Shown in pieces: positions 1 through 10,317 of a DNA stretch of 64,000 bases (position 1 is its first letter; every line of letters starts with the position of its first letter). The notes beneath the pieces are model-generated. The model was not told the origin of the DNA and ran no database searches. It saw only the letters and a list, made by a program, of their open reading frames with translations. The stretch comes from Lycium barbarum (lineage: Eukaryota; Streptophyta; Magnoliopsida; Solanales; Solanaceae). Both the position numbers and the translations under genes were made by a program. Location: the NCBI RefSeq assembly GCF_019175385.1, contig NC_083341.1, forward strand, positions 92,406,321 through 92,470,320, in the 5' to 3' direction.

Positions 1-560
1 GTTTAAGCCTATGTATGTCTTCGATTATCTAATGTTAGTACGAACTTTCTTGAAGGTAGAAACGTGAGAATTGGAGAGAAGCATTCAAGTGATAGAGTTA
101 GCGAATCACAAAGGTATGTAAGGCTAGTCCCTTCATTTCTAAGGCATGATCCCTATGACATGAATTCTCCTATCTCTCCATGACTTTCTTATATTGCATG
201 AACTATGAGTCTACATTGATAAAAAGCTCCTTATGAGGTAAAGATAAGAGATATGTCATGAATATGATAATGATGATGATGAGTTTAAGTCTAAAGAATT
301 CTAAAGCAAGATATGATGTCCATGGAGTTAATGATCCAAAGTATGATCCATTGATGTTGTTCATTGTGTACACTCACCTTACAATGTTATTTCCTTCAAG
401 GTGAGATATGATGAATATGGTCACTCCATAATGCAATCGAGGGTTCTCGACCTTATGTCACCTCGATATAGTTATAGATTGTGCTTAAGCTCTAATGTAT
501 GTTATATGACAAATGTATGATGATGATGATAAGTTTATGATGAGTATATGATGATATGAG

Positions 561-668
561 TACACCGTGCCTAGATGGTCAGGCATGTCACCGCTAAGGC
601 GGGCTGCTTATGATTATACCGAGCCTAGATGGCCGGGCATGACACCACTAGCGGGCGGCATATGATGG
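561..668 (+). repeat. Minisatellite in A 5' LTR, two units
   Basis: Two ~55-bp units containing GCCTAGATGGCCGGGC-like text followed by a CACCGCTAAGGCGGGC-like stem. The 3' LTR of the same element has three units. Confidence 0.75.
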
Positions 669-830
669 CTACTCGGACGTGGGTTAACGACGATGGTATA
701 TGTGATATGATAATACATGTGATATGATGATATATATGATATGATTAAATGAACACTCTAAAAAATTAAGCAGGTTATATCTTTATCTCATGTCTTATGA
801 TTTCTCTATTATGTTCATTTTATTCACACC

Positions 831-895
831 TTACATACTCAGTACAATGCTCGTACTGACGTCCTTTTCTTTGGACGATGTGTTCATGCCCACAG
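831..895 (+). promoter_or_regulatory. Double hairpin / 3' splice-site-like module, A 5' LTR
   Basis: CAGTAC (840-845) pairs with GTACTG (853-858). CGTCC (860-864) pairs with GGACG (873-877) around the loop TTTTCTTT. CTGAC lies between the two hairpins and CCCACAG ends at 895, 36 nt from the candidate branch A. Confidence 0.65.
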
Positions 896-1306
896 GTAGA
901 CAGGGAGGTGATCCAGATTCATAGGAGCTATCTGCAGACTTTGAGAGCACTCCATTATTCCGGAGGTGCTACTTGATTTATTGTTTTGTGTGTGTGTATG
1001 TATATATATATATATTTGGGCACGACGGGGTCCCGTCCCGTCCATATGTTTAGTACTCTAGTAGAGGCTCGTAGATATGTATGTGTGGGTAGTATGGTCT
1101 CACGATTTTCCTCATTGTATATGTATTACTTCGATAGCCGAAGGGCTTATGTATATAAAGGTAATTATATTTCAAAGTGAAGATGATTTCCCTATGATTA
1201 GAAGCATGAGCATAATGAATGTATACAGGATGAGTAGTTGTATGAGTGGTGCTCGGTGGTCAGCCCCGGGTACCTGTCATGGCCCCTAGTCGGGTCATGA
1301 CAAAAG

Positions 1307-1318
1307 TGGTATCAGAGC
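1307..1318 (+). promoter_or_regulatory. Primer binding site of A (tRNA-iMet)
   Basis: TGGTATCAGAGC is the complement of the 3' end of plant initiator Met tRNA and lies four bases after the LTR end. Confidence 0.95.
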
Positions 1319-1509
1319 AGTTCAGTCCTAGGAACTGTCTATGAGCTGTGTCTAGTAGAGTCTTGTTTATGTTATGTTGCGCGCCACACTAATAAACATG
1401 AGGCTATAGGTCATTTAGGAAAAATGACCATTCTTCTTCTTATGAGATCGTGCGATAGAGCCGTATTATAAGATTTTCTCCTCCCTAATAGTGTCTTATG
1501 ATTTCAGAG

Positions 1510-2712
1510 ATGCCGCCAAAGAGAAAAGCTACAGCCGCCCAGATAGGCAAGACTACGATAGAAAATCGGGTAGAAAGGGAGCCGCCAACAAGTACGGAAG
1601 AGGGTGAATCACATAATGAGGCCCCATCTAATACTTCTTCCACTCTGCCTAATTTAGAAGAACAAGAGGGGGCTTCCGTTTCAGCTCCTATGCCTACAGT
1701 TCCTCCACCGGCTACTTCGGGTCAACAAATGATCGAAGCTATCCATTTATTGACGCAGTTAATTGCCACCCAGGCACAGCGGCAGAGTTCGGGTCCAAGT
1801 GATAGGGCAGTTAGTACTAGAGCCCGTGATTTTATGAGTTTAATCCTCTGGAGTTTTTCGGGTCAAACCTGGATGAGGACTCGCAACATTTTATTTATGA
1901 AATGTTGAGAACATTGAAGATTATTCATGCCTCCGAAATTGAATTTTTTGATTTAGCATCTTATAGACTCCGGGATCTAGCGGTCTTATGGTATAATAAT
2001 TGGATATCCTCGAGAAAGGAGGAATCCACCTCCTCCGGTTTGGCAAGAATTTATTGATGCCTTCATCCGACACTATTTGCCACCCGATGTCCGTCGAGCG
2101 AGAGCGGATATGTTCTTAAATCTAAAGCAAGGAAATATGAGTGCCCGGGAGTATAGCCTTCAGTTTAATTCATTGGCTAGATATGCACCGACTATGGAGG
2201 CTGATATGGGAGATAGGGTGCACAGGTTTGTGAGTGGCCTAGGGCCACATTTGCTCAAAGATTTCTTAACAGCTTCATTGCAAGAGGGGATGGATATTTC
2301 CCATATTCAGGCTTATGCCCAGAACCTAGAAGAGTAGCAGCATCCGCAAAGGGGTGAGCGCGATATTGATAGAGGGCAAAGTAAGAGGGCCAGATCTATG
2401 GGTGTTGGTAGCGACTATAGAGGGGGATCGAGGTAGTCATATTCTAGACACTCAGGCCAGTCGACAACTAGTGCACCTTCGCGATTTTCAGGTAGAAGAT
2501 TTGACCGCTCCATTTATTCAAGACAAGGTTAGAGTTCGAGTGCCTCTGGTTCTCAGTTTGGGGGTGATTAGAGCCAGAGGAGACCACCAGTTCCACGGTG
2601 TAGTCAGTGCAGAAAGTTACATTCTGGCCCATGTCGCCAAGGCTTAGATGCTTGTTATGATTGTGGACAGACTAGGCAGATGATGTGTTACTATCCCTTG
2701 TGGTACAGTAGA
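1510..2712 (+). pseudogene. gag: A gag remnant (capsid and zinc knuckle)
   Basis: Broken gag. The start at 1510 opens MPPKRKATAAQ, as in the gags of B (16058) and E (58649); an in-frame ATG at 1498 is also possible. Pieces are 1510-1908 (N-terminal), ~1900-2060 in another frame (LASYRLRDLAVLWYNNW, the conserved gag core), 2077-2337 (FLNLKQGNMSAREYSLQF through the AYAQNLEE stretch) and a basic linker. The zinc knuckle region near 2590-2710 is degenerate: one Cys pair survives (CSQC), but in the second knuckle the His and the Arg-Asp-Cys end are changed relative to B. Gag normally forms the cytoplasmic particle that packages element RNA; this copy cannot. Frameshifts and a stop after residue ~86 of the third piece are clear. 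Confidence 0.85.
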
Positions 2713-4122
2713 GGTGGGGTTCAGCCCACAAGGTCAGCAGCTGGTTCTTCTTCGTCGGTGCGCCCGATAGGACAAACTCCCCAGATTCCAGCAGGTCGAG
2801 CAAGAGGTGGAATGTCCAGTTCTAGTGGCACTCAGCCCCGTATTTATGCTTTAGCCGGACGTCAGGGTCTTAAGTCCTCCCCAGATGTGGTTACAGGTAT
2901 ATTGACTATATTCTCTCATAATGTTTATGCGTTGATTCATCCGGGTTCCACGTTGTTTTATATCACTCTGTATATTGCTGATCGTATTGGGGTGAAACCC
3001 GAGCCAATTAAACCTTTTGAGGTATCTAATCTGGTTGGTGATCCCGTGATAGCTAAACGAGTGTACAAAAATTGTGTAATTGTGGTATGTGAATGCCAGA
3101 CTAAAGTTGATTTAATTGAGCTGGAAATGCTAGATTTTGATGTGATTATGGGTATGGATTGGTTGGCCTCATGTTATGCCAATGTTTATTGCCGAATAAA
3201 AGTAGTTCGATTTCAGTTTCTACGAGAGCCCGTGCTTGAATGGAAAGGTAATACAACATCTCCTAGAGGTAGGTTTATTTCTTACCTTAAGGCAAGGAAG
3301 ATGATAGCTAAAGGCTGCATTTATCACCTAGTTCGAGTTCATGATACCGAAGCAAAGCTGTCACCTTTTCAATCAGTCCCGATAGTGAGCGAATTTCCGG
3401 ATGTATTTCCATATGAACTTCCAGGCTTTCCTCCGAAAAGAGAGATTGATTTTGCTATTGATGTATTACTGGACACCGAGCCCGTATGTATTCCTCCTTA
3501 CCGAATGGCTTCAGCAGAATTGAAAGAGTTAAAGGCTCAATTGAAGGATTTGCTTGATAAGGGATTTATTAGGCTCAGTTTGTCACCTTGGGGAGCACCT
3601 GTCCTATTTGTGCGAAAGAAAAATGGTTCCATATGGATATGTATTGATTATAGACAACTGAACAAGGTGATGATAAAGAATAAATATCCGCTACCAAGAA
3701 TTGATGATTTGTTCGACCAGTTACAGGGTGCAAAGTGGTTTTCCAAAATAGATCCATGGTCAGGTTATGATCAAGTGAGAGTTAAACAGGAAGATATTCC
3801 CAAAATAGCTTTCAGAACGAGATACGGCCATTATGAATTCCGAGTAATGTCATTTGGGTTAACTAATGCTCCGGCAGTGTTTATGAATCTAATGAATAAT
3901 GTATTCAGGTCTCTCTTGGATCTGTTTGTGATTGTGTTCATTGATGACATTCTAGTATATTCTCGGACAGAGTCAGAGCATGCAGGCCATTTGCGTATCG
4001 TCCTTGGAATTCTTCGAAGTCGTGAATTGTATGCTAAATTTTTGAAATGTGAGTTTTGGGTAAATTCTGTGACATTTCATGCCCATATTATTTCAGCCGA
4101 TGGCATTCGAGTGGATACCTAG
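2680..4122 (+). pseudogene. pol: A pol: protease and reverse transcriptase part (480-codon open stretch)
   Basis: The longest open stretch in the window. After a Gly/Ser/Arg-rich linker comes an aspartic protease domain (~residues 70-165) with the family's fixed [13 protein letters not shown] near its end. The catalytic Asp-Ser-Gly is replaced by HPGST at 2938-2952, so the protease is predicted dead. Reverse transcriptase follows (from ~residue 230): [20 protein letters not shown], then the [20 protein letters not shown] block and the catalytic FIDDILVYS at 3938-3964. The stretch ends at a TAG at 4120, just before the connection to RNase H. The RT core looks complete over this stretch, unlike that of E or D. 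It would normally be translated as part of a single polyprotein and copies element RNA in the particle. Confidence 0.9.
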
Positions 4123-6291
4123 AAAATAGAGGCTGTGAAATATTTGCCAAGGCCTACAACGCCTCCCGATGTCCGTAGTTTTTTGGGATTGGCAGGTTAT
4201 TATAGAAGATTCATAGAAGGGTTTTCCTCTATTTCAGCCCCATTAACAAAGCTAACTCAGAAATCAGCAAAGTTCTAATGGACTGATGCTTGTGAGCGTA
4301 GCTGTCAGGAATTGCAAGATAGGCTAACTTCAGCCCCAGTCTTGACACTCCCAGAAGGGCCAGATGGTTATGTTGTAAGTTGTGATGCTTCTGGTGTTGG
4401 GTATGGATGTGTAATAATGCAGCACGGTAAAGTCATTGCTTATGCTTCAAGATAGTTGCGAAAACATGATAAGAACTACCTAACTCATGATCTTGAATTG
4501 GGTGCAGTTATCCATGCACTAAAAAATAGAGACATTATTTATATGGTGTACATGTTGATATCTATACAGATCACAAAAGCCTCCAATATATCTTCAAGCA
4601 GAAGGAGTTAAATCTACGGCAGAGGCGGTGGTTAGAGATACTAAAAGATTATGATGTGAGAATTTTATACCACCCCATAAAGGCAAATGTAGTAGCTGAT
4701 GCACTTAGCCACAAATCAATGGGTAGTTTATGTGAAGTTCCTTTGGAGAATAAAGAACTAATCCTTGAGCTCCACCAACTAGCTAATCTTGGAGTTCGTC
4801 TAATTGATTCAGGCAATGCAGGAATTGGTATTCACAACCCAACTGTTTCATCCTTAGATATAGAGGTGAGAGAGCACCAATATGAAGATCCTCAGTTGAT
4901 ATAGATATACATTTCATGAGAAAGAGAAGTCACCATTTGAAGTTTCTACAGATGGAGTTCTTAGGTACCGACACAGGCTATGTGTCCCAAACGTTGCAGG
5001 GCTACGTCGTCAAATTCTAGAAGAAGCTCATCATTTCCGGTATTCTATTCACCCAGGAGCGACCAAGATGTACCATGATCTCAAGCTAAGGTATTGGTGG
5101 GATGGAATGAAGAAAGATATAGCAAAATTTGTGGCCCAATGTCCAAATTGCCAACAGGTGAAAATTGAGCATCAAAAGCCAGGAGGATTATTACAAGACA
5201 TGGAAATCGCTACTTGGAAATGGGAAGTGATCAACATAGATTTTAATATGGGGTTACCTCGTTCCCGTAGCAAGTATGATTCCATATGGGTAATCGTGGA
5301 CAGACTCACGAAATTAGCCCATTTTCTTCTAGTCAGACATACATACTCAGCAGAGGATTATGCATGATTGTATCTTAAGGATATAGTGCGACTCCATGGT
5401 ATTCCAATGTCTATTATCACAGATAGAGGAGCATAATTTACAGCTAAGTTTTGGAAGTCTTTCCAAGAAGGTTTAGGTACTCAGGTGAAGCTTAGCACGA
5501 CATTTCATCCACAAACTGATGGGCAAGCCGAGCGCACTATTCAGGCCTTGGAAGATATGTTGCAGGCATGTGTACTAGATTTCGGTGGTAGTTGGGATGA
5601 CCACTTACCCCTTATTTAGTTTGCATACAACAACAGTTATCATTCTAGTATCCAAATGGCCCCATACGAAACTCTATATGGAAGGAAGTGTAGATCACCA
5701 ATTGGGTTGTTTGAAGTCGGGGAGACACAATTAATAGGCCCTGAGTTGATCCAACAAGCAGTGGAAAAGGTCAAGGTTATCCAAGATCGACTATTGACAG
5801 CCTAAAATCACCAGAAATCTTATGCAGACAACCGTCGGCGAGACTTAGAATTTCAAATTAATGATTGGGTATTTCTAAAGGTATCACCGATGAAAGGCGT
5901 GATGAGATTTGGTAAGAAGGGAAAGTTAAGTCCTCGATACATTTGACCTTATAACATTGTCCGCAAAGTGGGTCAAGTAGCTTATGAATTGGATTTACCC
6001 TCATAATTGGAATCAGTCCATCCGGTTTTCCATGTCTCAATGCTCCGTAAGTATGTTGGAGATCCTACTAGGATCATGCCAGTAGATGATGTTCAAGTGA
6101 CAGAAAAGTTGGCTTATGAAGAAGTACCCGTTGCCATACTAGATAGGCAAGTACGGAGACTTAGAAATAAAGAAGTAGCTTCAGTTAAGGTCTTATGGAG
6201 AAATAACAACCGATAAGAAATGACTTGGGAAGCGGAAGAAAATATGAAGTCCAAGTACCCGCGGCTATTTCATCCCCAGGAAGAGATCTAA
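4123..6291 (+). pseudogene. pol: A pol: RNase H, integrase and chromodomain-like tail
   Basis: Continues the polyprotein in several frames. The RNase H block near 4370-4690 keeps CDAS (first catalytic Asp) but has a stop in the conserved YASRQL motif. The integrase zinc-binding region is near 5025-5160 (two His, then CPNC), and the core starts VINIDF (first Asp). TGA and TAA interrupt it after AEDYA and in ITDRGA*F, and a further TAG occurs near 5620. The C-terminal part (6007-6291) has HPVFHVSMLRK, PVAILDRQVRRLRNKEV and a WEAEENMKSKYPRLF end, which I read as the degenerate chromodomain typical of Tekay-type elements. Stop codon at 6289-6291. Confidence 0.88.
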
Positions 6292-6480
6292 GATGAAACA
6301 TCGAGATTATGAGGTATGTATGTTTCCCTTTTTATGCATTTGGGTCGTGTATGGCCAAACTTTGTTGCTATTATGATGTAGCCTTGTGAGGCATTCTTAT
6401 TATGGGTTATTGTGACAGGATGGCAGTGCCATATTACAGGGGAAACTCTAGCGAAATTTTCGTAGAATTCACAAGAACTT

Positions 6481-6500
6481 AACATTCGAGGACGAATGTT
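6481..6500 (+). promoter_or_regulatory. Hairpin before the polypurine tract of A
   Basis: AACATTCG and CGAATGTT form an 8-bp stem with loop AGGA directly upstream of the polypurine tract. B has the identical hairpin; C1, C2, F and D have close variants and E a weakened one. Confidence 0.7.
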
Positions 6501-6503
6501 TTT

Positions 6504-6517
6504 AAAGGGGGGAAGAA
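6504..6517 (+). promoter_or_regulatory. Polypurine tract of A
   Basis: AAAGGGGGGAAGAA abuts the TG that starts the 3' LTR; it is the plus-strand primer site in reverse transcription. Confidence 0.92.
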
Positions 6518-6735
6518 TGTTACACCTCCCGTTTTATTGCAAGGGGATTTTGGCTTATTGGTGGTATACACCTTCGATACAGTAGTCCGCACCAGATCTT
6601 TGGTCACGAGATATTTTACCTTGTATGTGTACAGGGGTATAAGTATATATTCTTGACATTACGAAGGAATTAAAAGTGAAACGAATTGAATCGGAGCAAA
6701 ACAGAGCAGCTCAGAACATTGCTGAAACCAGTCAG

Positions 6736-6900
6736 TGTCGACGGCCCAAGGGACGGACCGTGGACACGTTGATGAGCCGTCGCCTGGCACCATCGACGAG
6801 GCTCTGCAATAAGACATCTCAGGCGGAGAATCGATGGCGCATGTCGACGGGCCGTCGACACGTCTACGAGTTGTCGACCCTGCTCGTCGACCCGCGAATC
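6736..6900 (+). promoter_or_regulatory. GTCGAC palindrome cluster upstream of TATA (A)
   Basis: Contains GTCGACGG...GGACCGTGGAC, GTCGACGGGCCGTCGAC (a perfect 17-base palindrome with central G) and further GTCGAC/CTCGTCGAC copies within ~160 bp, ending ~20 bp before the TATA box. This is family-specific: other LTRs have different palindromes in this place. Confidence 0.6.
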
Positions 6901-6920
6901 TGGAAGTTTCCAGCGCTGGG

Positions 6921-6928
6921 TATAAATA
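6921..6928 (+). promoter_or_regulatory. TATA box of A 3' LTR
   Basis: TATAAATA about 400 bp into the LTR, followed by a CT-rich leader. Transcript start expected ~30 bp downstream. Confidence 0.7.
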
Positions 6929-7159
6929 TAAGCACCCACATTTTAATTCATTCTTTCTCCCCAAAGCAAACTCCATATCTCTCTAGGACCCTCTAAAACC
7001 CTCTCCCTTTTTCTACAACAATCTATACCAAGAAATCAAGATTTAAGAGATTCATATACCAGGAAGCCTATTAGGGTTTGTGAAGAGTAAGAATTCCTTT
7101 GACATACAAGTGGAGGATTTCATTCTAATAGAGTAAAGTGACTCAAGGATTATTCTCAA

Positions 7160-7538
7160 GTAAGTTTTACGATTCTTCCATGTTATTTAGACTATTGAGG
7201 GGTTGAAAGACTTAGATTATGGAGAGAAGGGGAACATGAGGTGCAAATACGAAATATAAAGAAATTTTTAAATCATGACTTGACTTGAATCATAGTTCCT
7301 GATATGTAATGAGTATATATTGCTATGAATAGTAGTAAAGATGTTTTAGAGGCATTGTATGAGGATGGACATGGGATGGTGCCATAGTTAGGGTTATAAA
7401 GGATTGATAGGGAATGTTGGGATTTTTTTAATGTCTAGCTTGATTAAGATATTGTGCGTGTGGTTGTAACATTGGTAGTTTTTTATTATGTGCAGAAAGT
7501 CATCGAAATAATGGAAGATGTTACCCGATTTTTGTTAG
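7160..7538 (+). other. Putative leader intron 1 in A 3' LTR
   Basis: Starts CAA|GTAAGTTTTA and ends TTTTTGTTAG, 379 bp; equivalent sites occur in all LTRs. Inference from motif conservation. Confidence 0.4.
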
Positions 7539-8079
7539 CTTTAGTTTAAGCCTAAGTATGTCTTTGATTATCTAATGTTAGTACGAACTTCCTTGAAGGT
7601 AGAAACGTGAGCATTGGAGAGAAGCATTCAAGTGATAGAGTTAGCGAATCACAAAGGTATGTAAGGCTAGTTCCTTCATTTCTAAGGCATGATCCCTATG
7701 ACATGAATTCCCCTATCTCTCCATGACTTTCATATATTCCATGAACTATGAGTCTACGTTGATCAAAAGCTCCTTATGAGGTAAAGATAAGAGATATGTC
7801 ATGAATATGATAACAAAGAATTCTAAAGCAAGATATGATGTCTGTGAAGTTAGTGATCCTAAGTATGATCCATTGATGTATTTCATTGTGTACACTCACC
7901 TTACAATATTATTTCCTTCAAGGTGAGATATGATGAATATGGTCACTAAATAATGTAATTGGCGGTTCTCGACCTTATGTCACCTCGTTAGAGTTATAGA
8001 TTGTTCTTAAGCTCTAATGCATGTTCTATGACAAATGTATGATAATGATAAGTTTATGATGAGTATATGATGATATGAG

Positions 8080-8236
8080 TACACCGTGCCTAGATGGTCA
8101 GGCATGTAATCATGAAGGCGGGCTGCATACGATTCCACCGTGCCTAGACGTCCGGACATGTCACCGCTAAGGCGGGCTGGTTATGATTACATCGAGCCTA
8201 GATGGCCAGGCATGCCACCACTAGTGGGCGGCGTAT
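8080..8236 (+). repeat. Minisatellite in A 3' LTR, three units
   Basis: Three ~55-bp units of the repeat seen twice in the 5' LTR, so copy number changed after insertion or during reverse transcription. Confidence 0.75.
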
Positions 8237-8403
8237 GATGGTTACCCGAATGCAGGTTAACGATGATTGTATATGTGATATGATGATACATGTGATATGA
8301 TGATATATGTGATATGATTAAAATGCACACTCTTAAAAGTTAAGCAGGTTATATCTTTATCTCATGTCTTATGATTTCTCTATTATGTTCATTTATTCAT
8401 GCC

Positions 8404-8468
8404 TTACATACTCAGTACAGTGCTCGTACTGACGTCATTTTCTTTGGACGCTATGTTCATACCCACAG
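8404..8468 (+). promoter_or_regulatory. Double hairpin / 3' splice-site-like module, A 3' LTR
   Basis: CAGTAC (8413-8418) with GTACTG (8426-8431). CGTCA versus GGACG has one mismatch in the second stem. Acceptor-like CCCACAG ends at 8468. Confidence 0.6.
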
Positions 8469-8559
8469 GTAGATAGGGAGGTGATCCGGATTCGTAGGAG
8501 CTATCAGCAGACTTTGAGAGCATTCCATTATTCCGGAGCTGCTACTTGATTTAATTTTG

Positions 8560-8565
<6 letters not shown>

Positions 8566-8630
<65 letters not shown>
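8566..8630 (+). repeat. (TA)n microsatellite in A 3' LTR
   Basis: About 65 bp of TA; the equivalent place in the 5' LTR has only ~14 bp. Confidence 0.95.
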
Positions 8631-8633
<3 letters not shown>

Positions 8634-8910
8634 GGCACGACCGGATCCTGTCCCATCCATATGTTTAGTACTCTAGTAGAGGCTCGTAGATACGTATGTG
8701 TGGGTAGTATGGGCTCACGATTTTCCTCATTGTATATGTATTACTTTGATAGCCGAAGGGTATAAAGGTAATTATATTTCAAAGTGAAGATGATTTTCCC
8801 TATGATTAGAAGCATGAGTATAATCAATGTATGCAGGATGAGTAGTAGTATGAGTGGTGCTCGGTGGTCAGCCCCGGGTACCCGTCATGGCCCCTAGTCG
8901 GGTCGTGACA

Positions 8911-9955
8911 CGTTTAGTCGGCAAAGTTAAAGAGATGTAAAGGTATGTAAGGCTAGTCCCTTTCTTTCAAAGGCATGACTCTTATTTTGTGATTCCCTTT
9001 TTATATTCCCATGATCTTCTTACATCCTAAAAGATGAAGGTTAAAGGTTCTTAAGGGCTTCTTATGAGATAGAGATGAGATATGCTCCATGATAATAATG
9101 ATGATAATGATGCTATGATGAGCTCGATATTCTTATCTTATGATTTCATCGATGTTGCTTCTTGTTGCTAGTCTCACCTCATGTTACTAGTTCCTTCAGG
9201 GTGTGACATGACGATCATGGCTATTCCATAACATAATCGGAGGTTACCGACCTTACGTCACTCCGATAGAGTTGTAGCTTTCACTTGGGCTCTCATACAT
9301 GCTTATGTTATTTTTATATATGATCACACCGTGCCTACATGGCCGGGCAGTATAACACTGCGCCACCCTATAGGCGGCCGGGCAGACACACCACTGCAGT
9401 GGGTAGCTTACACCCCTGACGTGGGAGGCCTGGACGCAGGCTAATGATGATCCCACCGTACCTATATGATCGGGCAGCTTATATATGTATGATATGATAT
9501 TGTTTTTATTATAAAAGTTAGCATGCATGACTCCTCCTTAGGAGGCAACCAGTTACAGGTTTGCTCCTCAGTTTATGTTTCTTTATGTCTTTATTATGCT
9601 GTTGTGCATGCCTTACATACTCAGTACATTTTTCGTACTGACGTCCTTTCTTTATGGACGTTGTGCACATGCCCACAGGTAGACAGGGAGACAGTGCTGG
9701 CACTTAGGAGCTTGTACAGCTAATTTGCAGGAGCACTGCACTACTCCGGAGTCGCCATTTCTTGGTATATTCTTTTGCGTACATGTTGGGGCATGGCGGG
9801 GTCCTGTCCCTTCCTTATGATTCCAGTATTCTAGTTAGAGGCTCGTAGATACTTATGTGTGGGTTGTAGGTTCCATGTGATCATCTTCATTGTGTATTCT
9901 GTCCATCATTTTGTAGCCTCGAGGGCTTATGTCTATTCATGTTTTGGGACGTATT
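8911..9955 (+). repeat. Partial LTR K next to A
   Basis: Starts abruptly at the A boundary with the donor-like AAAG|GTATGTAAGG at 8943. It runs through the CACTCC-rich middle and the hairpin module to the GGGGTCCTGTCCC / GGCTCGTAGATAC region, and then loses similarity before any LTR end. It is the right part of an LTR into which A probably inserted; its left part would lie before the window. The exact right edge is uncertain. Confidence 0.7.
9613..9678 (+). promoter_or_regulatory. Double hairpin / 3' splice-site-like module, LTR K
   Basis: CAGTAC (9622-9627) with GTACTG (9635-9640); CGTCC (9642-9646) with GGACG (9656-9660); acceptor-like CCCACAG ends at 9678. Confidence 0.6.
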
Positions 9956-10317
9956 GACGACCGTTTTCTTAAATAGTTTCTAAAAATTATATCTTTCCAC
10001 AAGTAAAATTTTAAGCAGTTCATGATCAACAATTTATGAAATAATTTTTCCTACGTTTAAATAAATTCATCTTTCAATACCGAATCCAAGAGGATCGGAC
10101 CCAAGAGAGTAAACCAAGTTAGCGAGGCCAAGATGCAGCTGAAGACAAGAAGATGGATCAACTTCATTGGAAACTAAAAAATTTCTAATGTAGGTCTCGA
10201 GTGTCACCAGGAGGACGACCATTTTTCTAACTCTATTTTATTTGCAACAGTCAAAGACAAGTTCGTCAAATCAGATCTAAGCCACAGTCGGAGAAGGTTA
10301 CCAATGACGAAAACGTC
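9956..10317. other. Unassigned AT-rich and linker sequence
   Basis: No LTR module, reading frame or known domain that I recognise. It leads into the tandem repeats and may belong to the same unknown element. Confidence 0.4.

Larger units (their letters stand above)
114..895 (+). other. Putative leader intron 2 in A 5' LTR
   Basis: Begins at AAAG|GTATGT and ends at CCCACAG|GT, 782 bp. Donor, branch-point-like CTGAC (856-860), pyrimidine loop and acceptor are conserved in every LTR of the window. It is inferred from motif conservation only; no transcript evidence is available here. Confidence 0.5.
1..1302 (+). repeat. 5' LTR of element A (right part only)
   Basis: Aligns with 7543-8910 of the 3' LTR and ends ..GTCATGACA directly before the primer site. 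The visible part starts near the middle putative leader exon and carries the second donor-like site, a two-copy minisatellite, the double hairpin/acceptor module, a short TA run (1001-1014) and the terminal U5-like region. Confidence 0.93.
7657..8468 (+). other. Putative leader intron 2 in A 3' LTR
   Basis: AAAG|GTATGT to CCCACAG|GT, 812 bp, with the double hairpin module at its 3' end and the minisatellite inside. The 118-bp stretch 7539-7656 would be the middle exon. Confidence 0.5.
1..8910 (+). mobile_element. Element A: Tekay-like Ty3/Gypsy retrotransposon (5' end outside window)
   Basis: A degenerate but structurally complete LTR retrotransposon whose first ~1,025 bp lie left of the window: base 1 aligns with base 7543 of its own 3' LTR. 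In order it has a 5' LTR (to 1302), a primer binding site, gag-pol remnants (1510-6291), a polypurine tract and a 3' LTR (6518-8910). The internal region is ~5.2 kb, very close to element B, and the two share recognisable gag-pol sequence throughout. The coding region has many stops and shifts, so it cannot move on its own. The five bases after the 3' LTR are CGTTT; the matching duplication would be outside the window. Lineage call rests on the integrase and its chromodomain-like tail. Confidence 0.93.
6518..8910 (+). repeat. 3' LTR of element A
   Basis: 2,393 bp, TGTTACACC...GTCGTGACA. It holds, in order, a promoter with GTCGAC-type palindromes, a TATA box, a telo-box TAGGGTTT (7072-7079), two putative introns, a three-unit minisatellite, the double hairpin module and a long TA microsatellite. 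Its promoter half differs from that of B, while its right half closely matches B. Confidence 0.95.
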
